Source of the DNA: RGIG4097 sp964550635
GTDB lineage: Bacteria; Bacillota; Clostridia; Christensenellales; CAG-917
NCBI GenBank assembly: GCA_964550635.1
Contig: CAZJZV010000001.1
Coordinates: 1-64,000, forward strand
Direction of reading: 5' to 3'
DNA: 64,000 nt
Part shown: positions 42,638 through 51,331 of the stretch, in pieces
Layout of the letters: each line of letters starts with the position of its first letter
Numbering within the stretch: the stretch's first letter is position 1
Notes under the pieces: generated by a model
Seen by the model: the letters and a program-made list of their open reading frames with translations, nothing else
Database searches by the model: none
Told to the model about the DNA's origin: nothing
Program-made: the position numbers and the translations under genes

Positions 42638-43351
42638 ATGGCAAATCTTAAATTCAAAAGAGTTATTATAAAACTTTCGGGCGAAGCACTTGCAACCGAA
42701 AACGGTATGGGTATCGATATGAACAAACTCGGCGCGGTCGTCGACGAAATCATCGAAGTCAAAAAACTCGGTGCGGAAATCGGTATCGTCATCGGCGGAG
42801 GCAACTTCTGGAGAGGTAGACAAGCGGACGCGGAAATGAACAAAACCACCGCAGACCATATGGGAATGCTTGCAACCGTCATCAACGCTCTCGCAATTCA
42901 AGACCAAATCGAAAGAAGAGGAGTGCCCGTCAGAGTTCAAACCGCACTCACCATCACCAAAGTCGCAGAACCCTATATTTTGAGAAAGGCAATGCGCCAT
43001 CTTGAAAAAGGCAGAATCGTCATATTCGCTTGCGGCACAGGCAATCCGTATTTCTCGACGGACACCGGTGCGGCACTTCGCGCGGCAGAAATCGGCGCAA
43101 ACGCACTTCTTCTTGCAAAGAACGTGGACGGCGTTTACGACAGCGATCCCAAAGTCAATCCCGATGCAGTCAAATTCGATAAACTCAGTTATATGGACGT
43201 CATTTCCATGGGACTCAAAGCAATGGACACCACCGCAATCACCATGTGCATGGACAACGAAATTCCTATCATCGCGTTCAGTCTTATGGAAAAGGACAGT
43301 ATCAAGCGCGCGCTCGAAGGAGAAAAAATCGGAACTTATATCGGCAAATAA
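42638..43351 (+). CDS. pyrH: Uridylate kinase
   Basis: This 237-residue amino-acid-kinase-fold enzyme makes UDP from UMP. Motifs: KLSGEALATENGMGID, IGIVIGGGNFWRGRQ, MGMLATVINALAIQD, FACGTGNPYFSTDTGAALRAAEI and KNVDGVYDSDP. Length is standard. It sits between tsf and frr, with a terminator after it that separates it from frr. Confidence 0.97.
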   Translation: MANLKFKRVIIKLSGEALATENGMGIDMNKLGAVVDEIIEVKKLGAEIGIVIGGGNFWRGRQADAEMNKTTADHMGMLATVINALAIQDQIERRGVPVRVQTALTITKVAEPYILRKAMRHLEKGRIVIFACGTGNPYFSTDTGAALRAAEIGANALLLAKNVDGVYDSDPKVNPDAVKFDKLSYMDVISMGLKAMDTTAITMCMDNEIPIIAFSLMEKDSIKRALEGEKIGTYIGK

Positions 43352-43431
43352 TTCGGTTGAAATCACAAAACGCTATTCTAACGGCACGTTTTGACAAAAA
43401 CCATTATTCTATCGGTATTTATTGAAACTAA

Positions 43432-43460
43432 AAAATGGACAGAAATCTGTCCGTTTTTTA
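43432..43460 (+). terminator. Terminator after pyrH
   Basis: AAAAATGGACAG-AAAT-CTGTCCGTTTTTT hairpin, immediately followed by the frr promoter. Confidence 0.85.
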
Positions 43461-43462
43461 TA

Positions 43463-43491
43463 TTGCATTGCGCGCGTTAATTTGTTATAAT
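43463..43491 (+). promoter_or_regulatory. Promoter of the frr-uppS-cdsA unit
   Basis: TTGCAT (43463-43468), 17 bases, TATAAT (43486-43491), 30 bases before ATG 43521. Confidence 0.83.
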
Positions 43492-43520
43492 AATATAAGT
43501 ATCATAATTAGGAGGCTACT

Positions 43521-44096
43521 ATGGCTTACGGCATCGAACTCGTCGATATGATCTTCGACGATATGCAGGAAAAATTTGAAAAAACCACTCGCAACTATGA
43601 AAACGAACTCAAAATGGTCAGAGCAGGTCGTGCTAACCCCCACCTTCTCGACAGAGTTTTCGTCGACTACTACGGAGTGGAAACCCAACTCAACAAAATG
43701 GCGAATATCACCGTCCCCGAAGCAAGACTTATCGTCATTTCCGTTTGGGATAAATCTCAACTCAAAAACGTAGAAAAAGCAATTCTCGCGGCAAATCTCG
43801 GCGTTACCCCCAACAACGACGGTATCGTCATCCGCCTTGTCTTCCCCGAACTCACCGAAGAGAGAAGAAAAGCACTCGTCAAAGACGTCAAGTCCAATGC
43901 GGAAAGCACCAAAGTCGTTTTGAGAAACGCTCGTCGCGACGCCATCGACGAACTCAAAAAACTTGAAAAGAGTTCCGACATCACCGAAGACGACCTCAAA
44001 GATTTCACCGAAGACGTTGACAAAGCGGTCGCAAAAGCAATCGAAGAAATTGACAAAATGTGCAAAGACAAAGAAAAGGACATTCTCGAAGTCTAA
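43521..44096 (+). CDS. frr: Ribosome recycling factor
   Basis: This 191-residue two-domain protein splits post-termination ribosomes with EF-G. RAGRANPHLLDRVFVDYYGVE, LNKMANITVPEARLIVISVWD and NNDGIVIRLVFPELTEERRK are the conserved segments; the long helical arm forms both ends. A strong TAGGAGGCTACT lies upstream. The stop codon overlaps the uppS start. Confidence 0.97.
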   Translation: MAYGIELVDMIFDDMQEKFEKTTRNYENELKMVRAGRANPHLLDRVFVDYYGVETQLNKMANITVPEARLIVISVWDKSQLKNVEKAILAANLGVTPNNDGIVIRLVFPELTEERRKALVKDVKSNAESTKVVLRNARRDAIDELKKLEKSSDITEDDLKDFTEDVDKAVAKAIEEIDKMCKDKEKDILEV

Positions 44097-44752
44097 TGGC
44101 TATTCCTCGTCATATCGGTTTTATCATGGACGGCAACGGGCGTTGGGCAACTGCGCACGGGCTTGAGAGATACGACGGCTACGCCGCCGGATTGCTTGCG
44201 CTCCGCAAAGTCGTCAAAAGAGCAAACGAACTCGGCATAGAAGCGATAACCGTTTATGCGTTTTCCACTGAAAATTGGGCGCGTCCCGACAGTGAAAGAG
44301 ATGCGATTTTCAACATAGTTGAAAAATTCAACCGTACTTACGACGGCGATTTGCGCATCACCTATTCGGGAGATATAGCGATGCTTCCCGACGGTATCGA
44401 AGACAGTATCTTTGAAATCGAAGAGAAAACGCAAAACAACAAGGGTACTATCCTTAATATTGCGTTCAACTACGGCGGACAAGCGGATATTCTTCACGCC
44501 GCCGAGATTTGTTTCTCTCACGGCACGTTCTCGAAGGAAAACTTCGAGCGCGCTCTTGCAAGTTCTCACTTGCCTCCGCTCGACTGTATTGTCCGCACCG
44601 GCGGTGAAATGCGACTCAGCAACTTTATGCTTTACGAAGCCGCTTATGCAGAACTTATCTTTCTCGTCAAACTCTGGCCGGATATGGAAGAGGAGGACGT
44701 GGATAAAATCGTCGCTCTCTTTGAGGAGCGCAAAAGAAAATTCGGAGCGTAG
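44096..44752 (+). CDS. uppS: Undecaprenyl diphosphate synthase (cis-isoprenyl transferase)
   Basis: This 218-residue enzyme builds the C55 carrier lipid for cell-wall synthesis. HIGFIMDGNGRWA holds the catalytic Asp12; YAFSTENWARP and RTGGEMRLSNFMLYEAAYAEL (normally RTSGExRLSNFL) contact the diphosphate and Mg. It is shorter than the common 240-250 residues, mainly in the N-terminal tail. The ATG at 44096 coincides with the last base of the frr stop and gives the family N-terminus, so the upstream open extension is not used. Confidence 0.95.
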   Translation: MAIPRHIGFIMDGNGRWATAHGLERYDGYAAGLLALRKVVKRANELGIEAITVYAFSTENWARPDSERDAIFNIVEKFNRTYDGDLRITYSGDIAMLPDGIEDSIFEIEEKTQNNKGTILNIAFNYGGQADILHAAEICFSHGTFSKENFERALASSHLPPLDCIVRTGGEMRLSNFMLYEAAYAELIFLVKLWPDMEEEDVDKIVALFEERKRKFGA

Positions 44753-44804
44753 AACGGTTTAATTCGTTTTTAACGATACTGTTCTATTCTCAAAGGACAA
44801 AAAT

Positions 44805-45755
44805 ATGCTGAAACGCACTCTGACGGGTTTATGTCTTATTGCTCTCATCGTCGGCTTTATGGCAGGAGGGTACTTCGTAAGCCCGATTTTTGTAGATATG
44901 CTCATCTACGTCTTCCTTCTCGGAGCGGTCGTAGAGATGTTCAACTGCCTGAAAAACGCAGGATACAAAATGTTCGTCGTCCCCGTAGCGTTCGTGATGG
45001 TTGCAGGCTATCCAGTATACTACTGCCTATCGCACTTCGTCGGTTGGGGAACGGGACTTCAAGGATTGCTTGCCGTACTCCTTCTAGGTATGACCGCCGT
45101 CCTGACCATTTTCACGTTCAAACCCGCAAAGGGGAGCGAAGACGTGAACGAAAACAAAACTTGCGACTTGAAAGATTTGTTCGCAAACGCATTCATTCTC
45201 GTCTATCCCGTGGCATTCATGGCTATGGCGTGGAATTTGAGTTTCAAGTATAGCGGATTTTTCGCAATACTGTTCGCCGCGCTCGTCCCCGTCATGGGAA
45301 GCGATATGTTCGCATATTTCTTCGGTGCGTCGTACAGTGCGATTTGCCGCAAACGCGGAGTAGAGCCCAAACGCCTTTGCCCGAAAATCAGCCCTAAAAA
45401 GACCGTTGTAGGCGGTTTCGGCGGATTGTTCGGCGGAATGCTCATCGCAATTTTGTTCTGGTTGCTATTCGAGTTTTTCGCAGTATTTCCGTCAAGCGGA
45501 TACGCACCTTTCATCGCTCATACCGTTGAAGGTTGGGAATGGAAAACCGCTCTCATCTATCTCGCACTCGGTGCGGTTTGCGGAGTGATTTCAGAACTCG
45601 GCGACCTTGCGGCATCTCGTATCAAGCGCGCTATGGGCATCAAAGACTACGGCAAAATCTTCCCCGGTCACGGCGGATTTATGGATAGAATCGACAGTGT
45701 TATGTACTGTCTTGTCATACTAACAATCGCCTTCACGGCAATATACGGATTCTGA
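44805..45755 (+). CDS. cdsA: Phosphatidate cytidylyltransferase
   Basis: This 316-residue integral membrane enzyme makes CDP-diacylglycerol from phosphatidate and CTP. About eight hydrophobic segments; the family signature at the C-terminus is present as KDYGKIFPGHGGFMDRIDS, and CPKISPKKTVVGGFGG precedes it. AAAGGACAAAAAT gives the start. The dxr ATG shares one base with its stop. Confidence 0.95.
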   Translation: MLKRTLTGLCLIALIVGFMAGGYFVSPIFVDMLIYVFLLGAVVEMFNCLKNAGYKMFVVPVAFVMVAGYPVYYCLSHFVGWGTGLQGLLAVLLLGMTAVLTIFTFKPAKGSEDVNENKTCDLKDLFANAFILVYPVAFMAMAWNLSFKYSGFFAILFAALVPVMGSDMFAYFFGASYSAICRKRGVEPKRLCPKISPKKTVVGGFGGLFGGMLIAILFWLLFEFFAVFPSSGYAPFIAHTVEGWEWKTALIYLALGAVCGVISELGDLAASRIKRAMGIKDYGKIFPGHGGFMDRIDSVMYCLVILTIAFTAIYGF

Positions 45756-46900
45756 TGAAAACTATTACCATTCTCGGAAGTACAGGCTCGGTCGGGACGC
45801 AGGTGCTCGACGTCGTGCGCAAGCACCGCGACAAATTCAAAGTCGTGGGGCTTTCCGCATATTCAAACGAGAACCTACTTCGCGAACAACTCTCTGAATT
45901 TAACCCTACGCACTACTATTTTCCGGGCGGAGCGGTGGAAGTGCAAAGCAGTCTTTTCGACATTCTCGAAGACGAAAAGTCCACTAAATGCTTGTCGTCC
46001 CTTGAAGAACTCGCAAGCATAAAGGCGGATATAGTCGTTTCCGCGGTCGGCGGTATTGCAGGACTTTGGGCGGCAGTCGCAGTCCTTGAAAACGGCGGTA
46101 CCCTTGCCATTGCGAACAAGGAAAGCATTGTCGCAGGGGGCAGACATCTTAAAGCACTCGAAAGAAAGTACGGGGGAAAAATCATTCCGCTGGATACCGA
46201 ACATTCTGCGATAGCATCCTGTCTCGAAGGGGAAAATCCGCAATATATCAAGAAAATTATCTTGACTGCAAGCGGTGGTGCGCTCCGTGATATGAGCAGT
46301 GCGCAAATTGCAAAAGTCACGCCCGAACAGGCACTTCAACACCCGGTATGGAAAATGGGCAAAAAGGTTACTATTGATAGTGCCACGCTCTTCAACAAGG
46401 GACTTGAAATCATCGAAGCAATGCGCCTGTTCGAAGTTTCTCTCGACCAAGTCGAAGTGGTCGTGCATAGAGAAAGCATAGTGCATTCACTTGTCGAATT
46501 TAGCGACAATAGCGTGAAAGCGTTGTTGAGTGCGCCAAATATGGCTTTATCCATTGAAAGAGCGTTGTTTTATCCCGATAAGAGTGAAAACTCCGTGCCT
46601 GAAATCTCGCTTTCAAAACTCGGCTCGCTCACTTTCACCGAACCCGATTACGAAAAATTCCCTTGCCTATCAATCGCCAAACAAGCGGGCAAAAAGGGAG
46701 AAGGCGCATGTATTGCAATCTCTGCGGCGGATGAAATTCTCGTGGATGAATTTTTGCGACATAAGATAAAACTCGGCGACGTTCCGCAAAAACTCGAAAA
46801 AGTGCTTGCGAAATTCTCGTCGGTCGGGGACGTCGCTCTCGACGACGTTACACGCATAGATACCGAAGCGCGCAAATATACTTATTCTGTACTCAAATAG
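45755..46900 (+). CDS. dxr: 1-deoxy-D-xylulose 5-phosphate reductoisomerase
   Basis: This 381-residue NADPH enzyme commits carbon to the MEP isoprenoid pathway. GSTGSVGTQVLDVVRKH binds NADPH; IANKESIVAGG, IIPLDTEHSAI and ASGGALRD hold metal- and substrate-binding residues; VTIDSATLFNKGLEIIEAM and VVVHRESIVHSLVEF are further signatures. Complete. Together with uppS and ispG in this cluster it supplies isoprenoid precursors to the carrier-lipid enzyme. Confidence 0.97.
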   Translation: MKTITILGSTGSVGTQVLDVVRKHRDKFKVVGLSAYSNENLLREQLSEFNPTHYYFPGGAVEVQSSLFDILEDEKSTKCLSSLEELASIKADIVVSAVGGIAGLWAAVAVLENGGTLAIANKESIVAGGRHLKALERKYGGKIIPLDTEHSAIASCLEGENPQYIKKIILTASGGALRDMSSAQIAKVTPEQALQHPVWKMGKKVTIDSATLFNKGLEIIEAMRLFEVSLDQVEVVVHRESIVHSLVEFSDNSVKALLSAPNMALSIERALFYPDKSENSVPEISLSKLGSLTFTEPDYEKFPCLSIAKQAGKKGEGACIAISAADEILVDEFLRHKIKLGDVPQKLEKVLAKFSSVGDVALDDVTRIDTEARKYTYSVLK

Positions 46901-46912
46901 GAGCGTAACGAT

Positions 46913-48190
46913 TTGTTTAACTTGATTTTGGCGGCTGCGTCTGCAAAAGAAGTGTTCACGTATATAGGCTACGTCATCGTAGCCATACTTGCGCTTATGC
47001 TGATGATTATCATCCACGAAAGCGGACACTATCTTGCGGGCAAAATTCTCGGCTTCAAAATCGACGAATTTTCAATCGGGTTCGGTCCCGCGATTTTCCA
47101 ACGCAAAAACAAAAAGACAGGGGAGATTTTCTCAATCCGCCCCATTCCAATCGGCGGTTTTTGCGCTTTCCACGGTGAAGACGAAGAAGAGAGCGGAAAA
47201 CAAAATCCCTACGTCAATCAAGAAATCGCAAACAACGGCAGACGGGGCATTCTTGCCTATCTAAACGACGATAATGCGGTAGACGTTGACAAAATCGAAC
47301 CTTTTGACGAAGTCAAAGAAGAGAAAAAGAACGGCGTACTTTCCTATCTCAACGAAAACAACGGAGTTCGTTTCAACGATCAACCCGCTTGGAAACGTCT
47401 TATCGTTCTGTTTTCGGGAGCGTTTTTCAACTTTTTGAGCGCGATTTTCATCATAACGATATACTTCACCGCCTACGGGCAAATCCTTCCCGTCGTCGCA
47501 AACACCTACGACGTCGAAAGCGGTGTGCACGTATTTCAGGAAGGGGACTTCGTCCTTGCAGTGAATGGCAAGCAAGTCAATATTATGGTGCAAGAGGACT
47601 TGTACAACACGTTCTCAAATCTCGGCGAAACCGCGACTTTCAAAGTGCTACGCGACGGAGAAGCGATCGAACTCACCGTCCACAAACAAAACTACACCTA
47701 CACCGAAACCAAAACAGACGATGCGGGCAACGAATATGAAACCACCGAAACGAAGTACGGTTTTGGCATTGCATACGGTTTTGCGCGCGTGAAACTCTCG
47801 TTTTTCAGAGCGTTTGGACGCGCATTCGGATTCTGTTTCTTCATCGTGTTCAAGATTTTGGCATCACTCGGGGCACTTATCACAGGCAAAGTCGGAATCG
47901 AAACCGCAGGCGGCACGATAACCGTCGTCAAGACGATTGCGGAAGTCAGCAGTGCGGGTTTCGATGCGTTTTTGTACGTCGTAGCGGTCATATCCGCAAA
48001 CTTGGCGGTCATGAATTTGTTGCCAATTCCCGCGCTTGACGGTTCGAGAATGTTGTTCACGTTCATCGAAATGATATTCAGAAAACCCGTACCGCGCAAA
48101 ATAGAAGGAATTATCCATACCGTCGGACTCGGAGTACTACTGATACTCGTCGTATTCCTTGACGTATTCCACTTGGTGAGCGGTGTTTAG
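46913..48190 (+). CDS. rseP: RseP/YluC site-2 intramembrane metalloprotease with internal insertion
   Basis: This 425-residue polytopic protease has the zinc motif HESGH (35-39) in its first membrane helix, a PDZ domain in the middle (near VHVFQEGDFVLAVNGKQV), and the second metal motif NLLPIPALDGSRM near the C-terminus. It releases membrane-bound regulators. A TTG start at 46913 follows AGGAGCGTAACGA. Between GEDEEESGK and DQPAWKRLIVLFSGAFFNF there is an unusual stretch of about 60 residues that contains a near-duplicate pair, RGILAYLNDDNAV and NGVLSYLNENNGV. Typical homologues join these two points directly. Confidence 0.92.
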   Translation: MFNLILAAASAKEVFTYIGYVIVAILALMLMIIIHESGHYLAGKILGFKIDEFSIGFGPAIFQRKNKKTGEIFSIRPIPIGGFCAFHGEDEEESGKQNPYVNQEIANNGRRGILAYLNDDNAVDVDKIEPFDEVKEEKKNGVLSYLNENNGVRFNDQPAWKRLIVLFSGAFFNFLSAIFIITIYFTAYGQILPVVANTYDVESGVHVFQEGDFVLAVNGKQVNIMVQEDLYNTFSNLGETATFKVLRDGEAIELTVHKQNYTYTETKTDDAGNEYETTETKYGFGIAYGFARVKLSFFRAFGRAFGFCFFIVFKILASLGALITGKVGIETAGGTITVVKTIAEVSSAGFDAFLYVVAVISANLAVMNLLPIPALDGSRMLFTFIEMIFRKPVPRKIEGIIHTVGLGVLLILVVFLDVFHLVSGV

Positions 48191-48250
48191 AAACTCAAAG
48201 CTCTGCGCACTATCGTAAAGAAAATAAACAGGGCACAACTATCTGAAAAA

Positions 48251-48312
48251 TTGAACTTATGACTATAAGCAAAATCGAACTTGTGAATATAAGCAAAATC
48301 GAACACTTGTAG
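48251..48312. repeat. Short tandem repeat between rseP and ispG
   Basis: Two 24-base units (GAACTTATGACTATAAGC and GAACTTGTGAATATAAGC types) and a partial third follow each other. They happen to read as a 17-codon frame with ISKIE twice, from ATG 48259 to TAG 48312, but no ribosome-binding site is present. The remaining gap has no clear feature. Confidence 0.5.
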
Positions 48313-48391
48313 GCAAAAAAGCAATAAGAGCTAAACTCGAAAGACAACGAAAAATAGAAAATCAATCAATATAGTAAGCGATTAAAAAACA

Positions 48392-49441
48392 ATGAGCAAA
48401 AGAAGATATTCAAAAAAGATATATATCGGAAACGTAGCGGTCGGCGGGGATGCGCCTATCTCGGTGCAATCCATGCTAAACGCCAAAACGACTGACATTG
48501 AAGGGTGTTTGAGAGAGATAGATAGCCTAAAACGACTCGGTTGCGACCTTATCCGCCTTGCAGTCCCCGATGAAAATTCGGCGGAAAGTTTCAAGGTGAT
48601 TTCAGAAAAATGCGGACTTCCGCTCATTGCGGACGTGCATTATAGTTATCGTCTTGCGGAACTTGCAGTGAAAGCAGGTGCAAAGAAATTGCGCATTAAC
48701 CCCGGCAATATGACTGCGGACGGAAGAACGATTGATGAACTTGTCACACTTCTCAAAGATTACGGAGTGCCTGTTCGCATAGGTGTAAACGGCGGTAGTC
48801 TTGACAAGCGTTTCAAGGGTATGAGTGAAGACGACGCACTTGTTTCAAGCGCACTTGCGACTGCGGATATGCTTGAAAGTCACGGTTTTGACGACATAAT
48901 CATCGCAATCAAATCGTCCGACGTCGAAACGATGATTTCCGCAAACGAAAAACTTGCGCTTGCGTGCGATTATCCTTTGCATTTGGGCGTAACCGAAGCA
49001 GGACCGTTGAAAAGAGGACTGGTCAAATCTTCTATCGGCATAGGAACTCTGTTGCGAGAAGGGATAGGCGACACGATCAGAGTATCTCTCACCGCACCGA
49101 TTGAAGAAGAAGTCAAGGCGGGGATAAATATCCTCAGAGCGATAGGACTTCGCAGTAGCGGTGTCGAAATCGTATCATGTCCGACTTGCGCAAGGACTGA
49201 AATCAACGTTGAAGAACTTGCGGAAACAGTAGAGCAGTTGACCGAGCATATTCAAAAACCGTTGAAAATCGCAGTTATGGGTTGCCCATTGAACGGAATA
49301 GACGAGGGCAAAAACAGCGACGTTGGTATTGCCGGCGGAAAGGAAAAATCCGTCATTATGTTGAAGGGCGAAATCTACAAGACGATTGATAGCAAATATA
49401 TCAAAGAAGAATTGCTAAAAGCAATCGAACAACTATATTAA
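48392..49441 (+). CDS. ispG: 4-hydroxy-3-methylbut-2-en-1-yl diphosphate synthase
   Basis: This 349-residue iron-sulfur enzyme (GcpE) performs the penultimate MEP-pathway step. APISVQSMLNAKTTDIEG is the family start; KLRINPGNMT, VRIGVNGGSLDKR and LHLGVTEAG lie in the TIM barrel; the [4Fe-4S] ligands come from SCPTCARTEIN and VMGCPLNGIDEG. Complete. It follows dxr-rseP as in B. subtilis-like gene order. Confidence 0.97.
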   Translation: MSKRRYSKKIYIGNVAVGGDAPISVQSMLNAKTTDIEGCLREIDSLKRLGCDLIRLAVPDENSAESFKVISEKCGLPLIADVHYSYRLAELAVKAGAKKLRINPGNMTADGRTIDELVTLLKDYGVPVRIGVNGGSLDKRFKGMSEDDALVSSALATADMLESHGFDDIIIAIKSSDVETMISANEKLALACDYPLHLGVTEAGPLKRGLVKSSIGIGTLLREGIGDTIRVSLTAPIEEEVKAGINILRAIGLRSSGVEIVSCPTCARTEINVEELAETVEQLTEHIQKPLKIAVMGCPLNGIDEGKNSDVGIAGGKEKSVIMLKGEIYKTIDSKYIKEELLKAIEQLY

Positions 49442-49514
49442 GAATTCCAAAAAATGCGGTTTTTGAGAATGCTTTTCACAAAATCGCAGTAAAAATACGT
49501 TGATAGGTAGCAAA

Positions 49515-51092
49515 ATGACAAAGTTTTTTGAAGAGTTTGAAACTTCGACAAACGGCAAATTCAAGGAGTTGAAATTCAATTCCGCGTTTTACGATACGAA
49601 GGCAAAAGTACTTACGGTGCGTTTTATCATAAATACTTTCGTGTCGAGAGCGTCCTTTGGCGACGACAAAAAGGCGGCAGTCCTGTCCGCAGTGCAAAAG
49701 ATTTTCCCGGGCGTGCAGGTCAAAGTCGAATACATAAACACTTTTGCGGACGACAGAGTGGTCAAGACGAAAGTGCTTGCCTATTTCAATGAAAATCTCA
49801 ATATGGTTTTCAAGCGTCTCAACGACGACAATATTTCGGTCAAGGTCAAAGACGGTGAAATTCGCGTTGAAATGAATTTTGAAACACCCACCTATCATCT
49901 TCTCAAGACGTCCGACGTTGAAAACGGATTATTCGAGTATCTAAACCGCTCTTTCAACGAAGAAATCTCAATCAAACTCACCGAAATCGAAGTCGCTCCC
50001 GAGAACTTTACGGTCGAAAAAGTCGTCGAAGAATGGGTGCAACAAAACACGAGAGAACTTCGCGTCGTGCAAACAACTATCGGCGAGAGAATTTATTCGA
50101 GAAATAAAATCGTCGGACTCAATCAATCTCCTATCTACATAAAGGACGTCAAAGAAGGGGATAACGTTATTCTTTGCGGTAAAATTTTCGGTTTTCAAGC
50201 AAAAGAATACGTGAACAAAAAGTACGATCCTGCAAATCCCACCAAAAATCCCGAAAAATTGCCCTTGTTTAGTTTCACTCTCGACGATACGACGGGCAAA
50301 ATCGAAACGACGTGTTTCCCGAAAATCTCTGACGTCGAGCAAATCAAAGCACTCGGAAACAAGGATCAAATCGCATGTATCGGGAAGGTTGCAATTTCAA
50401 AGTATAGCGGTGCTTTGAGCTATACCGTCGACGCTATTTTCAGATGTGAAATCAACTTCGATTCCATAAATCTAAGCGGCTCAAAATCCGTTCCCGACTA
50501 CTATACATACGTCAAACCCGAACCCTATCAAGAGATGGCGCAATCGAGTATTACGGGGGAAGAAAACGAAGTACCCGATTTTCTCAAGGATAAAACCATC
50601 GTCGTCTACGATTTTGAAGCGACAGGCAAAGTTCCGACCGAAGCGGAGCCTATCGAAATCGCGGCGGCAAGAGTCGTCAACGGCAAAATCGTGGACACTT
50701 TCCAAAGTTTCTGCAAACCGTCCGAGCCAATATCCGATTTCATCACCGAATTGACGTCGATAACAAATGAAATGGTGCAATTTTCACCGTCGTTTAGTAA
50801 ACTAGTACCCGACTTCTACAAGTACACCCGCGGAGCCATTCTTTGCGGACACAACATTTCGGGTTACGACTACATTATGCTTGCAAAATACGCGGATGAA
50901 GAAGGGTATAATTTCAACAACGAACTTCTCGATACGCTCCTGCTTGCAAGGGATAAACTCAAAGAGTTTAAGCGTTTCGACCTGCCGTCCCTCACGAAAA
51001 ATCTCAACATATCCCACGAGAATGCGCATAGAGCGATAGCGGACGTCTATGCAACGGTTGAGTTATTGAGAGTTATCGCAAAGAGAATGTAG
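49515..51092 (+). CDS. PolC-like N-terminal + OB + DEDDh exonuclease protein lacking the polymerase
   Basis: A 525-residue protein occupies the polC position between ispG and rimP. Its first 200 residues resemble the PolC N-terminal domain (KIFPGVQVKVEYINTF, FNEEISIKLTEIEVAPENF, IYSRNKIVG). About 205-325 is an OB fold (VKEGDNVILCGKIFGFQAKE, LFSFTLDDTTGKIETTCFP). About 360-520 is a DnaQ-type 3'-5' exonuclease with DFE (Asp366, Glu368), HNISGYD (His446, Asp452) and HRAIADVYAT (His505, Asp510), an intact DEDDh site. The PHP domain that brackets the exonuclease in true PolC and the whole palm-fingers polymerase are absent, and a terminator follows, so this is not a cut-off read. It may proofread in trans or serve repair. 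ATG 49515 (TAGGTAG upstream) was preferred to TTG 49500. Confidence 0.85.
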   Translation: MTKFFEEFETSTNGKFKELKFNSAFYDTKAKVLTVRFIINTFVSRASFGDDKKAAVLSAVQKIFPGVQVKVEYINTFADDRVVKTKVLAYFNENLNMVFKRLNDDNISVKVKDGEIRVEMNFETPTYHLLKTSDVENGLFEYLNRSFNEEISIKLTEIEVAPENFTVEKVVEEWVQQNTRELRVVQTTIGERIYSRNKIVGLNQSPIYIKDVKEGDNVILCGKIFGFQAKEYVNKKYDPANPTKNPEKLPLFSFTLDDTTGKIETTCFPKISDVEQIKALGNKDQIACIGKVAISKYSGALSYTVDAIFRCEINFDSINLSGSKSVPDYYTYVKPEPYQEMAQSSITGEENEVPDFLKDKTIVVYDFEATGKVPTEAEPIEIAAARVVNGKIVDTFQSFCKPSEPISDFITELTSITNEMVQFSPSFSKLVPDFYKYTRGAILCGHNISGYDYIMLAKYADEEGYNFNNELLDTLLLARDKLKEFKRFDLPSLTKNLNISHENAHRAIADVYATVELLRVIAKRM

Positions 51093-51118
51093 GGGATAAA
51101 AACAACAAAACACGACTT

Positions 51119-51145
51119 AACGCACGCAATTTTTGCGTGCGTTTT
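51119..51145 (+). terminator. Terminator after the PolC-like exonuclease gene
   Basis: Perfect 11-bp stem AACGCACGCAA/TTGCGTGCGTT with TTTTC tail, 26 bases after the stop. Confidence 0.9.
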
Positions 51146-51232
51146 CATTGCGGTTTGGAACGTGTATTTGAGTCGATTTATAAATTGATTATATAATACC
51201 TATAATTTTATTATAATATATGCTAAATTTGC

Positions 51233-51261
51233 TTGCCAAAAATTCGTCGATATGATATTAT
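51233..51261 (+). promoter_or_regulatory. Promoter of the rimP-nusA-infB operon
   Basis: TTGCCA (51233-51238), 17 bases, TATTAT (51256-51261); further TATAAT-like strings upstream (51190-51222) could add starts. Confidence 0.72.
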
Positions 51262-51288
51262 TTTCACGCTTAATAGTGTGATACTACG

Positions 51289-51313
51289 GAGTGAGCCAAG
51301 GCTCACTCTTTTT
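51289..51313 (+). terminator. Leader attenuator of the rimP-nusA operon
   Basis: GAGTGAGC-CAAG-GCTCACTC followed by TTTTT, between the promoter and the rimP start 18 bases later. Transcription must pass this terminator to reach nusA, so NusA, a termination factor, could regulate its own operon here. Confidence 0.82.
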
Positions 51314-51331
51314 ATAAGTAAGGAGCGACAA

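Noticed and set aside
41471..43366. A 631-codon minus-strand open frame opposite tsf and pyrH
   Set aside because: It is a mirror of strongly coding plus-strand genes with few TTA/CTA/TCA codons; its product is Cys/Asp/Phe-rich with no recognisable fold, and it has no ribosome-binding site.
48259..48312. A 17-codon leader peptide (ISKIE repeated) before ispG
   Set aside because: Explained by the underlying 24-base tandem repeat; no ribosome-binding site and no terminator or attenuator after it.
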